Source of the DNA: Pisolithus tinctorius
Lineage: Eukaryota > Basidiomycota > Agaricomycetes > Boletales > Pisolithaceae
Length of the DNA stretch: 64,000 bases
Direction of reading: 5' to 3'
Assembly (NCBI GenBank): GCA_024663395.1
Contig: JANFAH010000090.1
Location: forward strand, 108,379-172,378
Of this stretch, positions 10,930 through 22,292 are shown one piece after another; within the stretch, counting starts at the first letter, position 1; the number at the start of each line of letters is the position of its first letter. Under the pieces are notes generated by a model, which saw only the letters and a program-made list of their open reading frames with translations, was not told where the DNA came from and searched no databases. The position numbers and the translations under genes were made by a program.

Positions 10930-13218
10930 CTAATAAGGATACGGCAACATACCTTCATCTGGCCCGTCCGTGATCCCCTCCTTCTCTGCACACTCGTCCA
11001 GATACCCTAGCAGCACATCTCGATACATATCCCTCCCCTTGTAAACAGCAACCTCCTCCGGCCAACTCCGGACGGCACTCGCCAACCGTCCTGCAACGCC
11101 CCTCTCTCGAACAAGATCTTCCACCTTGAATAGGTAAGTGCGTATGCCAAATACGATGGCTCCTGTGCGTGGGAGCCGCCTCAACGTTTGCCTCTCGCTC
11201 CGCAATCGCAACGTCGCCGGACAAAGGTACACCGCTGGATCTGCACTATGTCCATGTCCATGCTTCAGGCTGTCCTCGGGTCCGTTCGTAGACTCTGACC
11301 ACCCCAATTCTTCAGGGTCGACATCCGACGCCGTTTCCCCTTCGATATCGTATGATCGGCCATCACCCGCCGCTCGCGTATCCTTGCTCGGTTTGACCAC
11401 CTGAATGAAATAATTATTCCGTATCACAGGTTTGTCCACGGCCATCCGCCTGAAAAACCGCTCCATGCTCGTCTTCAGTTTTTCCTTGACTACATGTCGT
11501 TGATCAATCGAAAGACCCGCAACACCTTCCACCACAACAGGAACCGGCTCGAACAGCACTCACATTGCGGTACATTCCCTGACAAATGAATTTCATCAAG
11601 CGGCTTCCCAATCTTGTCCCTCATCCGCCAAAACCCTGTGGTGCGGGAGCGACGGTGAATAGAATAAAATACAGTTCGCCGTCACCCCACGTTGGTTACA
11701 CACCTGGTACACATATCGACCCTGCTTGGAAGTAGTACTTGCCATCTGTTCCTGTAACGCCGCAAACGTCAGATGACCTCAATCAAAAAGCCTCCGCCCA
11801 CAAGCCCCGCTTAAGCTGCACGAGACAAAAACAGCAAGTCACACACCTTCGATCATAATTGCCATGTCCTCTTGGACCCTTTTTGGAGAACGTTCAATGG
11901 CAGTCAATCGCCCGCATCACATAATTGATGCGAATAACGTAAGCAACTCACAGACCCGTCACAATTTTCATTGCCTCCTCGCCCATCTCAGTGCACTGCA
12001 GCGTCTCTAGTTTGCTGAGATCATAGGTAACGCCCGTCGCGAGTGCTGTGATCGTCCAGATGGGCATTTTATCATCCCAACCGAGAGGGATACCGCCAAC
12101 GGATGGAACACGAGATGTCGACGGGTGGAGTCGCGTAATTTGGAAGGAGCAAGGGTACCGACGGGCAAGGTATTCTGCCAATTCATAAAGCAGTTCCTTG
12201 GCTGCATCCGATTGGTCGCCCGTATTTAATGTTGGAGAGAGAGAAAAATCAGAGACGAAATAATTCTCTACACTCGTTGCCCACATACCAGCATCAGCTC
12301 CCCCTGGGACAATTACCAAGCCGTCTGACCTTGGAGGTAAAACGCGTACGATATCTCTGCTGCGCGTGCAAAGCCTAAATTGGCGCACATGCTGGTAATA
12401 AACAAAGTCCGAGTCCAGTTCGATCCATTCGTTCCATGGCATAGACCGGATACCCATAGTGACACTGGAATCAAAACGGATGAGAAACCCTTGAAACAGC
12501 AAAGCGAGGCAGGATTGCTGGAGTGAAACCCGGAGAGCAATAACACCGAACCGCTGTGCACCGTTCCCGCACATAGATATGGTTAACCTCAGGTGCAGTC
12601 ACAAAGCACTTAGTTCGAAGTACAAAGTAACATGGAACCAGTGATGTCACGTCTGCTGGCCCACCAATTCTATACCTAAACAGAAGGGATCACTGTAGGA
12701 GACTTACTGATACTGCCCCCATCTAAACGGACGATAGGGAATTGGTTGAATTTCCATGATATCGCGAGACGGCGATATTTCTGGGTAATTAAATTTCTGG
12801 GGAGTCCATACTTACGTACCATATGATTCAAAATTAAAGGTAAATGAGAAACTACTCCCGATAGGTGAGTGGCTGATTCGGACTCACATCCGACCTCACG
12901 ATTCTTGTTTGTGTCCAATGATTTGTGGGGACCGGCGTTGACAGAGTCCCTAGGTGATTTTTCCTCAGCACCACTCGGTATGGTAGGATGTGTCGCGGTC
13001 GACATGCGGATCCACTGAAAGACGCTGCAAATCACGAAGAACGCAAGGGCCTGAAGAATGAGATAAAGAAACGTATATGATATCCACGGAGTCGTTCGTG
13101 GTGTATTGATATCGTCTCCAACTACCTTCCCGTGTGTATTCAGGGCGCTAGAGCCCACGATGGTGACAATGTAGGTTAACCGTTTGCACATGTGCACGAG
13201 AGCGGGAATGGCGACCAT
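10930..13218 (-). CDS. DUF3445 protein (heme-dependent oxidative N-demethylase-like)
   Basis: The start at 13218 opens with a hydrophobic segment, and a second membrane stretch (FLYLILQALAFFVICSVFQWI) lies near residues 47-67, so the protein is probably membrane-anchored. The DUF3445 core follows: VTMGIRSMPWNEWIELD, LLYELAEYLARRYP, VQEDMAIMIE, FQAGSICVPGFWRMRDKIGKPLDEIH, SMERFFRRMAVDKPVIRNNYFIQV, and LRSERQTLRRLPRTGAIVFGIRTYL, which carries the family's Arg-rich motif. It ends MLPYPY at 10930. Bacterial relatives bind heme and remove N-methyl groups oxidatively; the fungal substrate is unknown. The exon joining SWKFNQFPIVRLDGG to the VTMG exon (about 12580-12720) is not resolved. It diverges from ISD11. 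Confidence 0.82.
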
Positions 13219-13844
13219 GTGTGACTGTTTCACTGAGGCGAAGCTCCACTCAAAGGGTAGCGTATCTAGGACAGAAGGAATTGAGTAAGAGCAGGGTGTC
13301 GAGATACAGGGACGTTATAACTTAAGTCTGCTGATACGGACCGAGATAAGGACGCACTACAGCCGTATCACGGTGCGGTCCCCCCCTCTCCCCGGCTCTA
13401 TTGGTTACAGATGGCACGTTTCTGCAATCACAGGCAAAAGTGTGACCATTCGCTTCCCAGACGACGCTTGGCCCGGGCGTAGTACTGGCATTACATGAAG
13501 CCAATCACGTGCCAGCGGGGGGATATGTACTACGAAAGGTTGCGTGGAGTGTTCATGCCCAAACTTGGGTCATACGCAGTCTGAGAACGGCATCAGCGTA
13601 GCGCCGTAGCCAGATAGATACTTGCCATTCATTGATAAGAGGGATGATGCAGATTCACAATACAAGCAGTGTCAGACGTAGCCTTGAACCAGACAGAATT
13701 CAGTCCCACCCTCAGATCAATCCTCCGGTTGCAGCCACGCCTTCGGAATCCTCCGGGGACAGGAGGACAAGAAACGGGGGTATTAATGCACGAGGTATAA
13801 GTTCCTCATCGGAGTGAATATTCTTTGCTCCTCTCTGCACTCCC
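13219..13844. other. Divergent intergenic region, DUF3445 gene / ISD11
   Basis: About 620 bp between divergent starts. It holds an ATCACGTGC E-box near 13504. Short plus-strand frames here do not look coding. Confidence 0.5.
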
Positions 13845-14208
13845 ATGAGCACCCAACCGACACGCAATGCTCTCCTTGGCCTATACGGCGCGACGCTACG
13901 CGCAGCCAGGTCATTCAAATCCTACAACTTTCGCAATTACTTCCTGCAACGAACGAGAGACAACTTTCGTAGTTTACTGGTAAGTACTTGGTTTCTCGAA
14001 TGCATCTCGCGACAAATGTACTAACAACGCCTTTCATGCTACCTCCGTTTCATTGCAGGCTGAGACTGACTCCGATAAGGTGTCCCGCGCATACAAGCAG
14101 GCCGTCGGAGAGCTGGCAATGCTAAAGCGGAGCGCAATCGTCAACCAGCTCTACGCCGGTCCGCCTCTACCCATAGAGGTACACGGCGCTGAGAAGGGCG
14201 GCGTTTGA
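13845..14208 (+). CDS. ISD11: ISD11/LYRM4, mitochondrial cysteine desulfurase accessory protein
   Basis: Two exons (13845..13979 and 14059..14208) give 94 residues. Neither exon is long enough to stand out alone. The protein reads LLGLYGATLRAARSFKSYNFRNYFLQRTRDNFRSLL, then a helix with YKQAVGELAMLKRSAIVNQLY. This matches ISD11, the LYR-family protein that binds and stabilises the desulfurase Nfs1 in Fe-S cluster assembly. The spacing of the N-terminal motif, SYNFRNYF, the TRDNFR block, GELAMLKR and QLY all fit. The LYR tripeptide itself reads Leu-Tyr-Gly here. The length is typical. Confidence 0.9.
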
Positions 14209-14734
14209 CTGCGAGCGTCCTTGGAGGACAGCACACAGTTGCCACGTCGTACCGATGCTGCAAATTCACAAGTCAGGCACATATGGAGGTAGCAGAGAAT
14301 GCGGCAGAAGATATTGGCGGAGATTGTAGCTTTTGCGACCGGGAAAGTGAACTGCAGCGACGCCTTGCCGGCAGCGCAACCTGAGGGCTTATCTTTTTCC
14401 CCATCGACGATCACCGCCTTCCCAACCATGAGGAGTGCATTGTTATGGAACCTCTTAAGTTAGACAACTCCTCGGACTTCATTCAGCCCTCCATAGGTGA
14501 TCCAATGACTTGGCATCCGCTGGCATTCAATCGTAGTGTGATGATTGATCCGGGTGACCCGTCTAAGTGGTTACAGACATGTCGCATTTGCAAAACGTGT
14601 ATTGCGAGAGTACTAGGGAAGGAACCCACGATTGGACGACGCATCGGCCACGGGACTGGATAATAGATGCCAGCGTAGTGGTAGGTGCCAGAAGCTAAGG
14701 TAGCAGAGGTTCAGGTGTAGCTCGAGGAACAATG
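14209..14734. other. Convergent intergenic region, ISD11 / RCF1
   Basis: About 525 bp between two 3' ends. A plus-strand frame of 72 codons starts at ATG 14445 and contains CRICKTC, but it has no recognised domain and no supporting splice sites. It may be chance or decayed coding DNA. Confidence 0.4.
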
Positions 14735-15353
14735 TCATTTGTTGTCCTTCGCAGCTTGGCTTTGCTTCGCAGACCCGCCCCACAGCCAACTCATCTTCCA
14801 CCAACTGGCTCCTGAAGTCGCCGACACGTCTGCGACGACCTTACTGCCATCCGTCTCCGGAATGGTAGGCTGTTCCACTCCTTTGTGTTCAAGAGAGTCG
14901 CCTTGGTCCGCTTTCCACTGGTTTTCGGCACCCTTGAGTCTCGTCAAAAACTCTTGCCTATCCTTATTTTCACGTTGCTCCCGTTTCGCCGAGGCTTCGT
15001 CAAGATGCCTCGTCTTCTCAACTTCACCCGGACTCCTACTGTAGTAGTAGACGCACATCGCTCCAACCGTGAAGGCTTGCGCGGCAACACGCGCACGCAT
15101 CCAATATTGCATGTTCCAGGATTGGCGTTTTCGAAAACTAAGAATAGCCATGGTCAGTGCACCCGTGGTGGCGAGGACACCTGCATGATATGTGTTGTCA
15201 AGTTCATGGACACACGTCGAAAGTTGATTGAGGGCACCGACCTATGGGGACCAACGGCTCCTCCTTTGATTTACGCCAAACTTTTTCTGACCATGGGACA
15301 ATTTCAGTCCCCGTTGTGTCTGGCCCCGAGTGTACGTGTGTAGTGGAGGCCAT
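14735..15353 (-). CDS. RCF1: Respiratory supercomplex factor 1 (HIG1 domain)
   Basis: Exons 15353..15242 and 15180..14735 give 185 residues. The HIG1 domain reads WRKSKEEPLVPIG, then after the splice VLATTGALTMAIL, a membrane helix, a basic loop (SFRKRQSWNMQYWMRARVAAQ) and a second helix (AFTVGAMCVYYY). The C-terminal half is charged and Ala/Lys-rich with a coiled-coil character. Rcf1 sits in the mitochondrial inner membrane and helps cytochrome c oxidase assemble with complex III. The 61-nt intron starts GTCGGT, a weak donor, but it restores the conserved EPLVPIG..TTGAL join exactly. Confidence 0.9.
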
Positions 15354-15571
15354 TTTGTCTGTAAACCAGTCCTCGCAAGGACATAATACTTATACCAAGC
15401 CGGGTCGTTGAGGGTCGGAAACTCGGAGTAAGCGACGGCCGGCAGTTTCCGGCCTTACCTCCACCCAAATTCTTGCGCAAGGCGGATTCTGTTTCAAAGC
15501 ACAGTACCAGTGAGTCTACGTTCGTGACAAGCCTTCCTATTATGCGAAGCTGACCGAACAATTCATAGCTC

Positions 15572-16389
15572 ATGGCCACCAAAGTAGCCGCTGCCGCGGT
15601 CGTGAGTTTTCCAATGACTTGTTGACAACTGATCCACAGCGTTCAACATTTCACTTCACTCACTACAAACAGGATTTCACGCGGATTTACTCAACCCTCG
15701 GTCTGGGCAAAGGTCGGGCCGCTTTCAATAATGGCGGGGTGGGGACGTTGATGTTTTTCTTCGCGTAGAGACCATTGCCGCCCTCCAGGCGTTCCGCAAG
15801 CGGCATGCAGATGCTCAGCGTATCCATGGTCAATACGCATCGCAACCTACGACGGTCGATTTTTCACACTACCGCTCGGTCCTGAAGAACCAGGCTATTG
15901 TTGACGAAGCCGAGAAGCTCTTCAAAGATTTCAAGCCGGTCACGTACGATGTGAATGCACACATAAAAGCTATCGAGGCTTTCGAGACCAAGGCGGTGGG
16001 TGGATACCATTTTTGTGTGTAGGAGGGAGTGTTCTTGGTTCTTAAGAGTTGAACTGCCATAGGTGGCAAAAGCTCAGGAAACTGCTGAGAAGATCGACGT
16101 TGAGCTGAAGGAGCTTCAGGCTACGCTCGCCAACATTGAGGAGGCTCGTCCATTCGAGGACCTATCTGTGAGTGTTTTCGCACCATGAACGTCGTAAGTC
16201 TAAGCGTTCGTTTCAAATAGTGCGAAGACGTCGGCAAGGCACACCCACGGATAGAGGAGGCTGTTGCGACCATGGTGAAGAAGGGCAAGTGGACTGTACC
16301 CGGTATGAATTTCTATTTCTTCCTGGAACAACTATCTAACGTTTGTCGCAGGTTACAAGGAGAAGTTCGGAGACCTTTCTCTCATGTAA
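15572..16389 (+). CDS. ATP7: Mitochondrial ATP synthase subunit d
   Basis: Six exons: 15572..15601, 15673..15712, 15769..15995, 16063..16167, 16221..16302 and 16352..16389. They give about 173 residues. The protein starts MATKVAAAAVDFTRIYSTLGL, then ETIAALQAFRKRH and the conserved VDFSHYRSVLKNQAIVDEAEKLFKDFKP. It closes with FEDLSCEDVGKAHPRIEEAV and KGKWTVPGYKEKFGDLSLM. This is the peripheral-stalk subunit d that joins F1 to the membrane Fo sector. The first exon codes only ten residues. The length is typical of the family. Confidence 0.95.
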
Positions 16390-16619
16390 ACTGGCTTGTA
16401 TATCCCCTCTTTAGAATAATTGACAGTTGTTAGAACCTTTTCGTATTGTTGTGTGATAACAAAGTGAGCTGCGCTTTTAAGATGGTGACCATGACCACAT
16501 TGTTCATCAACGTCGGATGATGTAAGCGTGGCATTGCGGTGTGCCATGAGCCGGCCCGCTGAGCATATGTTCGCCACGCACGACCACGACCACCCGCCAT
16601 CGCTTTGGTTCCACCACAG

Positions 16620-16627
16620 TATATAAG
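16620..16627 (+). promoter_or_regulatory. TATA-like box TATATAAG
   Basis: A good TATA match begins only 14 bp before the first ATG of GPC1 (16634). If it sets transcription start about 30 bp downstream, the transcript would begin inside that frame and the ATG at 16664 would be used. Confidence 0.4.
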
Positions 16628-16633
16628 GGAACA

Positions 16634-18414
16634 ATGGCATCGAGGCCTCCCTCACCTACGAAAATGGAGTCGTCTGCGACGGGGATGGGGTACTTTTCTG
16701 CACCCTTTGAACGTTTCATTCGAGATGAAGCCTCAGACTGGACTGGCGCCTTTACATTGCTTGGTGTGTTCAGTCGACCATTCCCCACCGTTTCGGTGTG
16801 GTTGACTTTGCCTCCACAGACACCATGGAGACCTACTTCGATTCCCGTATAGATTTGCTCCAGAGGCAGATCCAGAAACACAGCGATAGACTCAAGATGA
16901 AGGCAGAGGTCGCGTTGAAGAAACACGCTCAGTCCAGTGATATCCTAGCGGAGAACTTCGATCGCGAGATTAGGAATTTTAAGCTGAAGGCACGTTCACG
17001 CTCTCCTATTCGTGCGCCACATATTCCTCATGGTTTTCGTAGGTTTCTGGGCGGATGCAGTCCCTTGTTAATTCCTGGCAGTCTGCAAAGGTCGTCCGGA
17101 CACGCGAAAAGGTCTCGTTTTTCTTCGGCGTGATGTCGCTACTGGTATCAGCTCTGTTATTTGGTATGGCACCAGAGTAAGCGAACGGCGTTCAATACCT
17201 GGTCACGTTGCTGATACCGCATGCCATAGGTGGGTACACGTAGCATATACGATTCAGGGGCTATATCTGCTACCATTGCGTGCTTATACCTATAAGAAGC
17301 GGTCGTGGCATTACTTCCTCTTCGACCTTTGCTATTACGTGACCATTCTCAACTTCATCTATATCTGGTTCCTGCCTTCTAGTCCGACACTGTTTGTCGC
17401 ATGCTATTGTCTTTCGCATGGCGCACTCGCGAGCGCGGTCATCACTTGGAGAAATAGTCTTGTCTTCCATGACTCCGACAAGGTGACGTCGCTTTTCGTG
17501 CACATTTACGCGCCGTTCACGTTCACGGTCATTCGGTAAGCCATTGCATTTATGAGCCATCCACGGTCTGTATATGAATTCCCACAGACATTTCTACCCA
17601 AATGCGCAAGAACGCTTCCCCGCATTGACACAGCTCCCACACCTAAATCCCGGTCACGCTCTACTCCTCAGTGGCATTATTTGTAAGATAAGCTTGGTTA
17701 CCTGATCGTTAAACTAACTCATGTGGTCTGGAAGATCTTCATTGGCAATTGTTGTACTGGAAGGTAGCTGCGTGCTATACTTCAAAACCAATCGGCATAG
17801 GCTGATCGTCCGTTCCAGTTTGTTCTTGTAGACCGCCGGACTAAAATTTCGTCTGGTCAACGTACTACATCGTTTTCTTGGCTTCTCAACGATAAACGTG
17901 GCAAGATCGGGCAGTTGCTGTCTAGGGTTACTCCTGAACGTCGCGCGCCCTACTTCATGGTTGGCCAGTTTGGTACGCTTCTCTAGCGCAATTAATCAAC
18001 GGAGTTGTACTAACGGACTGTCAGTATACTCGATACTGACCGAATTACCTGCCATTTATCTGCTTTACGACAGTCCTCGCTGGAGCGGAGCTTTTCTTAT
18101 TCTAATCTTTGCCGTAAGCGTCTGGAACGGCGGCGGTTACTACATCGAGGTCTTCGGTCGGAAGTGCGTTTCTTGCTACTTTGGTTACACCTTTTACTTG
18201 TGCTGATTGGTGACCAACTAGGTTCGAGCGTGAATTGGAGGCGCTGCGCAAGGAACTAGCTGAAAATAGCAACCGTTCTGGTCGCTCGAGTCCGACTCTT
18301 ACTGAGAATGGATCAGCCGCCAATTCCCCTGACACTACTACGACATCGTTACCACTCGCATCGCTTGACACATTGGCAGGGGACACCAGCCCAACAAATG
18401 ATAAGGAACTATAA
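16634..18414 (+). CDS. GPC1: Glycerophosphocholine acyltransferase GPC1
   Basis: Polytopic membrane enzyme that acylates glycerophosphocholine to lysophosphatidylcholine. The N-terminal part is soluble and coiled-coil-like (MASRPPSP..TLLDTMETYFDSRIDLLQRQIQKHSDR). The GPC1/DUF2838 core follows: VVRTREKVSFFFGVM, AYTIQGLYLLPLRAYTYKKRSWHYFLFDLCYY, a helix ending FIYIWFLPSSP, then FVACYCLSHGALASAVITWRNSLVFHD and DKVTSLFVHIYAPF. Further on are LLYDSPRWSGAFLILIFAVSVWNGGGYYIEVFGRKFERELE and a Ser/Thr-rich tail to TAA 18414. The intron at 16990-17042 begins GC, not GT, yet is needed to keep the frame. The start at 16664 (Met11) is an alternative. Confidence 0.92.
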
Positions 18415-18663
18415 CACCACTCGATGGACGTCGTTTGTGGATACAACTGGTAGATTATGCTTTGTCTTACTTTCGATGAATATTATCGCGTCCCCGTAGT
18501 GCTGACTTATATGCAATTCTCGATTCATGCCAATGGCGATATTTTTTCTGTTTTTGGGGGCCGATACCCAGGCAGCCACATACGTACATTTTGTGTCCCT
18601 TTTTCTGAGTCTATTAGTCTACGATTGGTCCATAACCCAATAATCTTGCGCCCTAGAGTTCAT

Positions 18664-20144
18664 TCAAGATGTAATCGCGAAACTTTCCCATTGTTCCCCA
18701 CTTGTAATCCACCCTGCGAATGCGCACCCTTCCGCTTGAAGGCATCGCCTTGCCGCTTGATAATGTGAAACGGCTTGCTTTATTTCAAAATATGTGCGTA
18801 GATCGCTGCGAGACTTCTAGACCCCAGAAAGAACAGCATTCTCGGGACTCACCTTCTTGCATCCACTCCCAAAGTAACTAGAGTATCATGATACATATGC
18901 AACATCGATATTTTGGAAACCCGCGGCCTGTGTGAGGAGTGAGGAAGACGATACGACAACTCATGCGAGAAAGTAACCTGAACATGCTTTTGAATCGATG
19001 CTTGGGCGGAACACCACGTTTGAGTCCATTGATCAGTACCTCGTGCGTAGGAGAGTCCGAAATCCAGCACAGAGCTACCCAATCAACGTGTTAGCACACC
19101 CAGTGAAGTGGGACGATGGGAGCGAATGTTACACTCATTGGAGGAACAGCAGTCACCATCCTTCATCGCCGACGCGACCGCGACCTTTGAGAACGGAAAT
19201 AGCACCGAAGTAAAGGCAATCACAGGCCGATGGATCTGGAAGCCTCGAGGTAAATCTTGTTTTATTCGATTAGTAAGGGGTTGGGAGAGAATGCCATATC
19301 GTATTATTGATATCTTGATATCGAAGGAGTACTTACTAGATACGTCTAGACGCCCCCAGAAAGCTCGTTCACAATCGATTTTCACATCCCCACGGATGTC
19401 CTCGTTTACTTCACCAATGATGATCCGAGAAAGGTACACCGGATGTAAGAAAGCAGAGCCAAGGGCACCTTGAATACCAAGAACATTCCACCGCGCGATT
19501 TTATCGCTACATGACATCGATAGCGTCGCCGGGGAATCAGCACGGCCGGGTTTGGTCCTCAACACCCCAAAAAGAGCATAATTGTTGCGGCCCCTCGAAA
19601 CCGCACTGGGAGGCAAGGCCTCAGGGACGACCGAGTTCTTGAGCTGAGCCATTTCATCATTCTGGAAGGATGCGAGAAAACGCATTGAAGCATCTCCACC
19701 TTTTTGTGCAGAGTTATCGTAACTTCAGAGCGCAGAAAGGGTGATGGTAGGGCGCGATACCTTACAGGGAGGAGTGGATATATACATGATCACCTGAACA
19801 CCTTCTTTGACTCGAAACTTTCCGTCACTTTCATCTTTGGCAAGCCACTGGGACGATCCTCCAGATGTGACATACCGCTGGATTTCCTCGAGGAACCAGC
19901 GGCGCACGCACCGACGAGCAAGGACTTCTGCATGGGAATCGTGAAGGGCATCACCTTTCTCCGGAAGTCGGTTCTTTGGAAGACATTTACAACCTGTAGC
20001 GAGTCCAATTATCTTCGTCTCGCCAAGATAAGATAGGGCGATAGCGGCCAAAATAGTATAAGTTCCGTGGTGCGGGGTCACGCTTAAAGAGAGATATTTC
20101 TTCAAGACGTCTTGTACAAAAGCCGAGTCTTCATCTGTAGTCAT
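18664..20144 (-). CDS. TAD1: tRNA-specific adenosine deaminase 1 (ADAT1)
   Basis: Converts A37 to inosine in tRNA-Ala. The start at 20144 ([20 protein letters not shown]) is preferred because the family begins just before this helix; the frame stays open upstream to 20318. Catalytic features are visible: [10 protein letters not shown] (zinc His and proton-shuttle Glu), STPPC spliced to [17 protein letters not shown] (second zinc ligand), and [19 protein letters not shown] (third Cys ligand). The C-terminus has [29 protein letters not shown] and, in the last exon, [14 protein letters not shown] ending at 18664. At least five exons are needed. Confidence 0.92.
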
Positions 20145-20453
20145 GTATTTGTGACTCCGTGAAAATTTCCCGGCGCACGGATAGGTGGTCACTCGGAGCT
20201 TAGGAAGTGGTCGTAAGATTTCGAGAGGTGGCCCCACATCGTTCCTACTCCAAATACATGCAAACACATATCCATCACCCCACATCGCGAGCCCCAGAGT
20301 TTGTGGTGCTAAACGCAAAACATGCTGTGCGTAGTGATGGAGTTCGTGACGACATCATTGGAGATGGAGCATTTTAAGCCGTTATAAGAGCCCTCTCTCC
20401 ACGCATCAGGAAAACACTATTCATTCACTGTCTAAAGTTCAGGCAAAGAAACC
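20145..20453. other. Divergent intergenic region, TAD1 / Con-6 gene
   Basis: About 310 bp between divergent starts. Nothing specific is recognised beyond its promoter position. Confidence 0.4.
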
Positions 20454-20843
20454 ATGCCTTTGTTCCACACTACCCGCAGCTACGGCGAGCATGAGCGGCC
20501 CCGTCGCCGAGAGCTTAATATGTTCAGAAAGGACAGAGACCGAGTTGCAGGAGGGTACAGTGGGTGTTCTCTTGTGTGTTGATTGTTCTGGATGCAACTC
20601 ACCGTGACAACACCTACCCGTAATTTTCGACTACCCAGAAGCAGCTCTTTCCAATCCAAACACGACCAGATCTGGCAGGGAGCATGCAAAACATGAGCTT
20701 AGAATGATGGTGCGTACGTCATGTGATTTGGTCAACAGTCCGCTCAGAAAATGAATCTGCTAGGGAAGGGAACGCGATACCCACGTCCCACTTATGGTGA
20801 AGGTCAAGCGGGCGCTAGGTATCCGCAGCACACCCAGAAATAG
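20454..20843 (+). CDS. Con-6 family small protein
   Basis: Three exons (20454..20559, 20639..20709, 20748..20843) join in phase to give 90 residues. The core reads GGYKAALSNPNTTRSGREHAKHELRMM, a single Con-6 unit (conidiation-specific protein 6 family). The Gly-Tyr-Lys-Ala-Ala and Asn-Pro-Asn blocks sit exactly across the first junction. The N-terminus is rich in Arg (RPRRRELNMFRKDRDRV), and the C-terminus is Gly/Tyr/Pro-rich. Con-6 proteins are small, soluble and often induced in spores or stress; their biochemical role is unknown. No exon is long enough to show as an open frame alone. The second intron (38 nt) is at the short end for this genome. Confidence 0.78.
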
Positions 20844-21518
20844 AAGATGACCATGATTATGTTTGATAATTGGTTCGTCTTACTTCGAAGGACCCTTCTT
20901 CTATACCGAAGAAAAGGAATGGACAGGAGCCCTGTAATGATATCGCCCCATTGTACACCTGAAGTAAACCAGTTACTAAACGCGTACGGATTTGTGAGGT
21001 CTACCCACTTGTTGTGTCATGCGGCAGCGAATCGTATAAAGGAAGCGCATATAGGGGAGGGAGCTGTTTGAACTCCATCCAGCTAGCCAGTGGGCCATCC
21101 TGTGTATTGGGGTACTCGGCGCCACATGGCCCCCGAGGCTGTGGGTCGCGAACAAAATAGGGGAGGTCAGGTGAGGCGCGTTCCGACTCAAGTAATAATC
21201 AAGAAGACGCCGCGTGATATGGTATCAGTATGAACATTTGTTCCTCTACCAATGACCGCCATGAGGTTTCATTTGGAGCTCTGTTTCATCTTAGATCTTG
21301 ACAAGCGGCCATCTCAACTTTCGCTTTCAGAGGTGATGTTTGCGTGCTGTTGTGTCCTTCGACGTTGGAAAATGATCAAATAATCAATGTCTAGACAACT
21401 TACCACGCAGCGTGGGCTATCTGGGAGTGTTGACTGTCAGTCCCTGAACGGTTCGGCGTCGACCCGGATATGATGTTCATTTGACGCCCACCTTGGAATT
21501 CGTTCTTGTTTCAAACAA
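20844..21518. other. Intergenic region with no recognised gene
   Basis: About 675 bp between the Con-6 gene and the unrecognised spliced gene. Short frames such as the one from 20847 show no domain and no supporting splice sites. Confidence 0.4.
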
Positions 21519-22292
21519 TGACAAACAAGTATCCACTTGCTCCCGCATTTACTGGTACGTGGACGGCATCATGTGGGGACGACGTCTAACGCCGCTCGCG
21601 TCGAGATATATGTGGAGCTTCTAGGTTCTATCTGTGAACCAATATCACACCGTAACCACCCAGGATCCTATCGTTTTTTCTCTGGAAACGGGTTCTGTCA
21701 CGAGTATCGGCTCACAATCTTCAGCGAATCGCACATTCTCCAAGGGAGTGGTCGTGCTTCCGAAGCTGGTTTTATTAAGCAGCAGACTCCTAACTGTCAC
21801 CATCTGCAGGCAATTGAGTATATGATAGCTGATACCCTGGGCCCTGTCTGATCGTCTTCGCTGTTCCGAGTCGTGAACGTGGTGTTCACGAGTAGGCGAA
21901 GGTGATACTACGCAAAATTTTGAACTTTAGAATGACAGTGAAAACGTCAAACGTGGGCTCTGTGGAGAATTTCCTTCCTGGGGAACCAGATGTTCCCTTT
22001 GTACAATATGATGATAAGATCAGAACCCAGGGTCGAGTCAGCAACTGGGGAGTCGGTTCAGAGCGCCGATGGCTAATATGAACAATAGGACTGCATGGCC
22101 ATCCGCTCCAACTCATGCAGTCCTCAAAGAATGTCAAGGATTGGTGGGCTGTGACATACAACGAGTGGCTGTCTGTACGGGGGGTGAGTACTTGAGTTGG
22201 GCAGGCTGATCACAATGCTTGGGGGAAAGAAAAAGGCAGTAAACTGCGGGCGGCAGGGTACGGGATTCATAATTTCATCCCCGCAGCAATAA
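21519..22292 (+). CDS. Unrecognised five- or six-exon small protein
   Basis: Not recognised. Five or six pieces splice in phase with good signals: 21519..21584 (MTNKYPLAPAFTGTWTASCGDD), 21625..~21746 (VLSVNQYHTVTTQDPIVFSL..RTFSKG), 21810..21846 (AIEYMIADTLGP), ~21896..22056 (AKVILRKILNFRM..NFLPGEPDVPFVQYDDKIRT..), ~22090..~22183 (GLHGHPLQL..NVKDWWAVTYNEWLSVRG), and a tiny last exon to TAA 22292. The result is about 165 residues with even composition, several Trp/Tyr and no signal peptide or membrane helix. The junction near 22057-22089 needs a 33-nt intron and is the weakest. No domain was identified. Confidence 0.5.

Noticed and set aside
14151..14429. Minus-strand frame of 92 codons
   Set aside because: It runs antisense into the end of ISD11 and has no recognisable domain.
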